DNA of 64,000 nt from Candidatus Njordarchaeum guaymasense (GTDB lineage: Archaea; Asgardarchaeota; Njordarchaeia; Njordarchaeales; Njordarchaeaceae). Positions 60,233 through 64,000 of this stretch are shown in pieces (within the stretch, counting starts at the first letter, position 1; the number at the start of each line of letters is the position of its first letter). Both the position numbers and the translations under genes were made by a program. The stretch is taken from positions 3,337-67,336 of the forward strand of contig JAUQYT010000111.1 in the NCBI GenBank assembly GCA_030587605.1, in the 5' to 3' direction. Under the pieces are notes generated by a model that was given only the letters and a program-made list of their open reading frames with translations, was not told the origin of the DNA and did no database searches.

Positions 60233-60844
60233 GTGTCTTCGCCACATCAGGGAAGCGCTGCCAACAAAAGCAATGCCCCCAATCAAGAGGATAATTCCAT
60301 ATCCAAACTAGCCTTGGATTTGGGTGCCTCCGAATCAAAAATGATTAGCCCAGACAGCGTGGTTATAAGGGAGTGGGTAAGACTCAAATGCCAGTACGGT
60401 TGTCCGGAGTTTGGAAAAAGATTGACGTGCCCCCCCTTTGTGCCGACTGTCGACCAAATCAGGAGAGCACTCTCAGGATACAACAAGATCCTAATTTTGA
60501 AATTCGAGCAACCACCCATTTCGAAGAGAATTGGCGCAGAAGGGTTCATGAAAGAACTAAATAAACGAGAGAGAAAAGTCAACGAAATCACACTAAAGAT
60601 AGAGAAGCAACTAGTGCTGAAAGGATACTACAAGGCGTTCGCCCTTGAACCTGGAGTATGCAATCGCTGCAAAGAATGTGCACTCCAACAGGGAAAATGC
60701 AGACATCCAAAAGAAGCAAGACCATCGCCAGAGAGCCTCGCCATCGATATGTTCTTAACTGCGAAGAACGCCGGCTGGAACATCGAAGTAAAAACAGACG
60801 TACACCAGAGCTGGACAAACTACGCCCTCATACTACTGGAATAG
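60233..60844 (+). CDS. DUF2284 metal-binding protein
   Basis: GTG at 60233 is preferred; the reading further upstream (60125) has no ribosome site and would include the TATA-like CATTTATCC. The 203-residue product carries the DUF2284 cysteine pattern: LKCQYGCPEFGKRLTCPPF and GVCNRCKECALQQGKC..P, which would bind iron-sulfur or zinc. The ending VKTDVHQSWTNYALILLE is typical. DUF2284 proteins occur in anaerobes and are often fused or linked to corrinoid or redox enzymes. Function is unknown. Confidence 0.8.
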   Translation: MSSPHQGSAANKSNAPNQEDNSISKLALDLGASESKMISPDSVVIREWVRLKCQYGCPEFGKRLTCPPFVPTVDQIRRALSGYNKILILKFEQPPISKRIGAEGFMKELNKRERKVNEITLKIEKQLVLKGYYKAFALEPGVCNRCKECALQQGKCRHPKEARPSPESLAIDMFLTAKNAGWNIEVKTDVHQSWTNYALILLE

Positions 60845-60903
60845 TAAAAAAAGGCGCGCCTCCGAAGAATTGCGCTCCCGAGCGGGTAATCCATCTCACG
60901 CTT

Positions 60904-61338
60904 CTACGATAGTCGTCTATCGCTACTTTTCCACCAGTCCATGAGCTTCTTAGTCGTGTCGAAAACAACACCCGCATCCTGCAAAGCGGTCTTTGCATCC
61001 TTCTCATGGTAAAGACTGGCAGGAGGTTTGGCAAGGGTTTCGTCTCCGTAAAATGCTGGTCCTCTCTCTTCGGCAAGCCTCTTGCTTACAAGAGCGAACT
61101 GCGGAATGTTCTTTGTAAACCATTCAGGAACACGCTTACTTGCAATAGCACGTTTCAGCACTGTACTCACATCGTGTTTCTTGGGATACTCAGCTCCCAG
61201 CAGACGTAAAGTTGCTTTTAAACACAACTCAACTGCTTCCTGGGATCTCCGAACGGCCCGATGATAGCTTCTTGCTGCAAAAGCATTCTTTGCCTCCTTA
61301 AGCGAATACTCCGCATCAATGAAAAGACTCAGAGCCAT
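60904..61338 (-). CDS. HEPN-domain protein
   Basis: The 144-residue helical protein resembles HEPN domains: SYHRAVRRSQEAVELCLKA (24-42), LGAEYPKKHDVSTVL and the terminal DAKTALQDAGVVFD. In toxin-antitoxin use, HEPN acts as an RNase through R-x4-6-H; that motif is not obvious here, so the catalytic state is uncertain. ATG at 61338 is 11 bases after the nucleotidyltransferase stop; they form an MNT/HEPN pair. Confidence 0.8.
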   Translation of the reverse strand: MALSLFIDAEYSLKEAKNAFAARSYHRAVRRSQEAVELCLKATLRLLGAEYPKKHDVSTVLKRAIASKRVPEWFTKNIPQFALVSKRLAEERGPAFYGDETLAKPPASLYHEKDAKTALQDAGVVFDTTKKLMDWWKSSDRRLS

Positions 61339-61349
61339 GTCTTCGGTAT

Positions 61350-61874
61350 TCAGAGTTCAACAACCTCCCCTCTCTTGATGTCAGGCTTAAGATCCCAGTA
61401 CCACGATCCGTCCTCGAGAATGATTCTCCTTGCCCCAATCGTTCTGAGTTTCTCCCCAAGTCTTAGAAGTACTTGTTTCATGAAGTCACCTTTATCAAAG
61501 ACTATCACGGCATCTTCGGTCATATCAAGATAAATCGCTCTATTCACCTTCGCTTCGTCTGCGCTCAACGGATGAAACTGCACCCATGCGTTTGCGCCAC
61601 GTCTTTCCATCTCCCTTGAGGGCTCTGTATCCTCCAAACGCTCCAGTACCTTCACTAAGCGATTCATTCTGCTAGTCATACTCTTGTCAAAGGCTGAACT
61701 AACAACCAAAACATCCGTATCACTATCTATCATAGCCTGGTTTCTCGCAACAGACCCAAAAACAACTACACTCACAAGGTCATCCTCAAACTCCACTCCA
61801 AGTAAGTGAACCAGCTCTGCGACAAACGCTCTCCGCAACCCGTCGGCTATTGACTCAAGACCAGCTTTGATCAA
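61350..61874 (-). CDS. MNT-type nucleotidyltransferase (antitoxin-like)
   Basis: The 174-residue product has VVVFGSVARNQAMIDSDTDV (about 37-56), the G-S-x-A-R...D-x-D core of minimal nucleotidyltransferases (G40, S41, D52, D54). In MNT/HEPN systems this enzyme adds AMP to the HEPN toxin and blocks it. It lies upstream of the HEPN gene on the same strand, with 11 bases between. The C-terminal part (about 90-174) is longer than in minimal MNTs and contains GARRIILEDGSWYW. Confidence 0.82.
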   Translation of the reverse strand: MIKAGLESIADGLRRAFVAELVHLLGVEFEDDLVSVVVFGSVARNQAMIDSDTDVLVVSSAFDKSMTSRMNRLVKVLERLEDTEPSREMERRGANAWVQFHPLSADEAKVNRAIYLDMTEDAVIVFDKGDFMKQVLLRLGEKLRTIGARRIILEDGSWYWDLKPDIKRGEVVEL

Positions 61875-61986
61875 TCGTTCCCATCACCTGACTCCACTAA
61901 GTGGAAGATGGAACAACCAAGATAAACTTAACTCTTGAAAACAAAGCGCGAGCATAGGAAACCCCTGGAATAGGGAGTGGATTGTC

Positions 61987-62337
61987 TTAATCCTGATGTG
62001 CTTTGTTGTCCTCTCTTGGTATCCAGACAATTTCGCAACACTTGAATTTCTTCAGCCACGCTCTAGCTTCCTTAACCAAGTCCTTGTTCTCGTACACTTT
62101 CCAGCCTTTGTTAAGATGCCCGTCTATTAACATGCTGTCTGTGAGAACCGTCAGTTCACTTATTCCCTTCCTGCTTGCAGTCTTCAAGCCAAGAATGAGA
62201 GCCTGGTACTCTGCCCTATTGTTCGTTGTTGTGCCAAGGTCTTTGGTGAACCCTTCCCCATCTTCAAATACCACGTTGGCTTTCGCCGGACCGGGGTTAC
62301 CCTTAGAGCTTCCATCCACCCAGATCTTCAACCCCAA
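61987..62337 (-). CDS. rnhA: RNase HI family protein, short form
   Basis: The 116-residue product has the type 1 RNase H motifs: IWVDGSSKGNPG (D8), NNRAEYQAL (E43) and VLTDSMLI (D67), plus REDNKAHQD at the end with D116 as the last acid. It cleaves RNA in RNA-DNA hybrids. The protein stops just at the fourth acidic position, shorter than the usual 125-150 residues, so the C-terminal helix is missing. It sits between the MNT/HEPN and VapBC pairs. Confidence 0.82.
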   Translation of the reverse strand: MGLKIWVDGSSKGNPGPAKANVVFEDGEGFTKDLGTTTNNRAEYQALILGLKTASRKGISELTVLTDSMLIDGHLNKGWKVYENKDLVKEARAWLKKFKCCEIVWIPREDNKAHQD

Positions 62338-62584
62338 CTACACCTCAAAAAAGGTCAACAGTGAAAACATGGCTATACATAGTACTTATCGTTTTGGGGT
62401 CTCCAATAGCCCAATTTCCCCTGCAGAAGTTGCCTTCTCCCCCCTGTATTCTCTATTCAAAAGATTGAAAGCGGCTACTAGTTCCCATCTTTGGCGGCAG
62501 GCCAACGACAATGGCATCCCCGCGGTCCATATGTCCGCAATGTTTAAGTGGTTCTGGTTCAGTGGGATAATTGGTGGGATTGCG

Positions 62585-62827
62585 ATGGTTGAAGATACTG
62601 TAATCGATGACAAGGGTAGAATAGCTATTCCAAAGCGTCTACGCGAAGAACTGGACTTACGTGAAGGATCCAAGGTCAGACTATTGTCCGAAGACGGCAG
62701 AATCGTCATAATGAAACCCGTGAGTCCCAACGAGTTCATCCGCGAAATGGAAGGATTCATCAGAGAAGGTTCTACTGTTCAAAAAGCTAACCCCTTGAAA
62801 CTCAAGGAGATATGGGAAAAACAATGA
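62585..62827 (+). CDS. vapB: AbrB-family antitoxin (VapB)
   Basis: The 80-residue product is a swapped-hairpin AbrB/MazE protein: MVEDTVIDDKGRIAIPKRLR followed by EELDLREGSKVRLL. ATG at 62585 is chosen because GGTGGGA precedes it; a longer open frame upstream codes antisense to RNase HI and is not real. The C-terminal helix (EFIREMEGFIREGS) should bind the PIN toxin. It overlaps the toxin gene, as usual for VapBC. Confidence 0.87.
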   Translation: MVEDTVIDDKGRIAIPKRLREELDLREGSKVRLLSEDGRIVIMKPVSPNEFIREMEGFIREGSTVQKANPLKLKEIWEKQ

Positions 62828-63240
62828 TCTACATCGATGCCAACTTCTGGATCTACTGGTTTGACCAACGTCTATCAGAACACAAGCACGTTCTAGAACC
62901 GATGAGGGAAGCTGTCCGCGAAGGCATAATTCTGAACATTGTTACACTTATGGAAGTCGCCCATTATCTCCGTTATCTACCACCAGAAGAATTCCGCGAC
63001 AAGCTTCACAAGATACAGAGCCTAACCACACTGAAACTAATCAACTTGGACGTGGAATTAGCTGAACTAGCATTTGAACAGCTCATGAAATACGCCAAGA
63101 TCGGAATCGGTAGCCGAGACAGCGTTATTCTAGCAACAATGCAAAAGATAGGTACTAAGAGAATTGCGACTCATGATAAAGGGTTCACAAGAATCAAAGA
63201 ATTGGAAGTAATTGACCCGATTCCGAAAAGTCTCTCTTAG
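62812..63240 (+). CDS. vapC: PIN-domain ribonuclease toxin (VapC)
   Basis: The 142-residue PIN protein has the acidic active-site residues in YIDANFWIYW, TLMEVAHYL, GSRDSVILAT and ATHDKGF. VapC toxins cut tRNA or rRNA and are blocked by VapB. ATG at 62812 is inside the vapB end; a second in-frame ATG at 62824 overlaps the vapB stop as ATGA and may be the real start. No other toxin gene is close except the MNT/HEPN pair. Confidence 0.87.
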   Translation: MGKTMIYIDANFWIYWFDQRLSEHKHVLEPMREAVREGIILNIVTLMEVAHYLRYLPPEEFRDKLHKIQSLTTLKLINLDVELAELAFEQLMKYAKIGIGSRDSVILATMQKIGTKRIATHDKGFTRIKELEVIDPIPKSLS

Positions 63241-63409
63241 CAGGGCGTTTCATAAGCATCAAGAACTCAGAAAGAACAGAATATCAAACCATTCCTGCAC
63301 TCAACGCGAGCCGGTAACTCAACTTGTCAAATCGAAAATCAATATTAGAACGGAAAGATCACCAATTAGCATATTGCGATTAGCACTACTGTCTAGGGGT
63401 TCGAAGATT

Positions 63410-64000
63410 TTGGCATCAGAGAGTAAGAAGGTCAAGACACTAATGGAGAAGATAAGCGATGTCGCCGCGCGAAGAGGAATATTCTTCCCCACCGCTGAGA
63501 TATACGGTGGTGTGGGAGGGTTCTTTGACTGGGGACCCATAGGCTCTCTCCTAAGGCAGAAGATAATAAAGACATGGAGAGAGTTCTTTGTAAGGTCGGA
63601 GGATAACGTTCACGAGATCGACGGTTCACTAATTCTCCCGTACAATGTCCTGAAGGCCTCAGGGCACGTTGATCACTTCACTGACCCGAAGGTTGAATGC
63701 AAGAAATGCGCGAAAGTCTTCCGGGCAGACCACTTGATCGAAGAAATCACTGGAAGAAACGTTGAAAGAGCATCCATAGACGAGATGAACAAGATAATCA
63801 AAAACGAGAAGATCAGGTGCCCCAAGTGCGGAGGAGACCTATCCGATGTCAAACCCTTCCAAATGATGTTCGAGGTCGGAATCGGGGCAGAGGGCGCTCA
63901 AGGTTTTCTACGCCCAGAAACAGCACAAAACATGTTCACAGCATTCAAGCGCGTGTACTCAACCATGAGGGGAACCCTGCCCTTCGGCCTCGCTCAAATA
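63410..64000 (+). CDS. glyS: Glycyl-tRNA synthetase, N-terminal part (runs off window)
   Basis: TTG at 63410 with AGGGG about ten bases upstream gives LASESKKVKTLMEKISDVAA, then RRGIFFPTAEIYGGVGGFFD and further FLRPETAQNMFTAFKRV. This is archaeal/eukaryotic-type (alpha2, class II) glycyl-tRNA synthetase: RGIFFPTAEIYGG is the class-specific start and RPETAQ the conserved substrate-binding motif. A zinc-binding CKKC..CPKCGG pair lies in between (about 98-143). The rest is outside the window. Confidence 0.93.
   Translation, partial: MASESKKVKTLMEKISDVAARRGIFFPTAEIYGGVGGFFDWGPIGSLLRQKIIKTWREFFVRSEDNVHEIDGSLILPYNVLKASGHVDHFTDPKVECKKCAKVFRADHLIEEITGRNVERASIDEMNKIIKNEKIRCPKCGGDLSDVKPFQMMFEVGIGAEGAQGFLRPETAQNMFTAFKRVYSTMRGTLPFGLAQI

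Noticed and set aside
62003..62584. Long N-terminal extension in frame with the AbrB antitoxin
   Set aside because: The extension is antisense to RNase HI and the AbrB domain starts exactly at the ATG 62585 with GGTGG upstream.
1..64000. CRISPR array, rRNA or tRNA genes
   Set aside because: No regularly spaced repeats and no T-loop GGTTCGAAT-type motif with a matching acceptor stem were seen by eye; a covariance-model scan would settle small RNA genes.

Overview
This 64-kb window is archaeal. TATA-like boxes lie 20-60 bases before many starts, TTG and GTG starts with GGAGG/GGTGAT-type ribosome sites are common, and the gene set is archaeal: RadB recombinase, a Hel308/Ski2-like helicase, archaemetzincin, a PAC2 protein with an HbYX tail, a tungsten-type aldehyde ferredoxin oxidoreductase and archaeal/eukaryotic-type glycyl-tRNA synthetase. 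A Rab-like small GTPase, a degenerate Rab-like pseudo-GTPase, a Roadblock/LC7 protein paired with a V4R/TRAPP-Bet3-like protein, and two membrane proteins with RING-like zinc domains suggest an Asgard-type archaeon (a Thorarchaeia-like genome would fit). That placement is inference; no rRNA or tRNA gene is visible to confirm it.

Layout. 0-4.7 kb: start of a zinc alcohol dehydrogenase, ATP-type PEP carboxykinase, a DUF2085 membrane protein, a winged-helix/zinc-ribbon membrane protein, the Rab-like GTPase and a TIM-barrel sugar epimerase-like protein. 4.8-14.2 kb: a glycerol catabolic block (FGGY/glycerol kinase, OsmC, GlpA, GlpB, GlpC), followed under its own promoter by an FAD oxidase resembling alkyl-DHAP synthase and an HdrD/GlpC-like iron-sulfur partner. 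14.2-26.5 kb: two RING-like membrane proteins preceded by an identical 42-bp promoter/leader copy, with lipoate ligase, ThiI-like and MoaD-like proteins, an M6 protease, a winged-helix regulator, a ParA/MinD ATPase, RadB and a large unknown membrane protein between them. 26.5-36.4 kb: a 1340-residue cell-surface alpha/alpha-toroid and Ig protein, the helicase with a SWIM zinc finger, a zinc-ribbon/winged-helix protein and a helical-repeat protein.

36.6-44.2 kb: PAC2 chaperone, Hsp20, a coiled-coil winged-helix protein, a metallo-beta-lactamase protein, a CinA-like protein, a degenerate RecA/MEDS-like unknown and aldehyde ferredoxin oxidoreductase. The last codons of that oxidoreductase lie in the right end of a decayed IS200/IS605-type (TnpB) element. 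44.8-55.6 kb: a B12-type radical SAM enzyme, a glycosyltransferase, archaemetzincin, the pseudo-GTPase with a small diglycine-ended protein, an SplB-like radical SAM protein, a GPH sugar transporter, and an ABC exporter controlled by a PadR regulator with near-identical operators in front of both transcription units. 55.8-64 kb: the Roadblock plus V4R pair, two surface/membrane proteins, a TPR protein, a DUF2284 protein, an MNT/HEPN pair, RNase HI, an AbrB/PIN (VapBC) pair and the start of glycyl-tRNA synthetase.

How the genes work together. The glycerol block would phosphorylate glycerol, oxidise sn-glycerol-3-phosphate to DHAP and pass electrons through GlpC to membrane carriers; PEP carboxykinase links that pool to gluconeogenesis. 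Several loci look like small-GTPase, ubiquitin-like and membrane-trafficking parts: GTPase, pseudo-GTPase, Roadblock, Bet3-like, RING-like and diglycine-ended proteins. These are the most promising places for undescribed biology.
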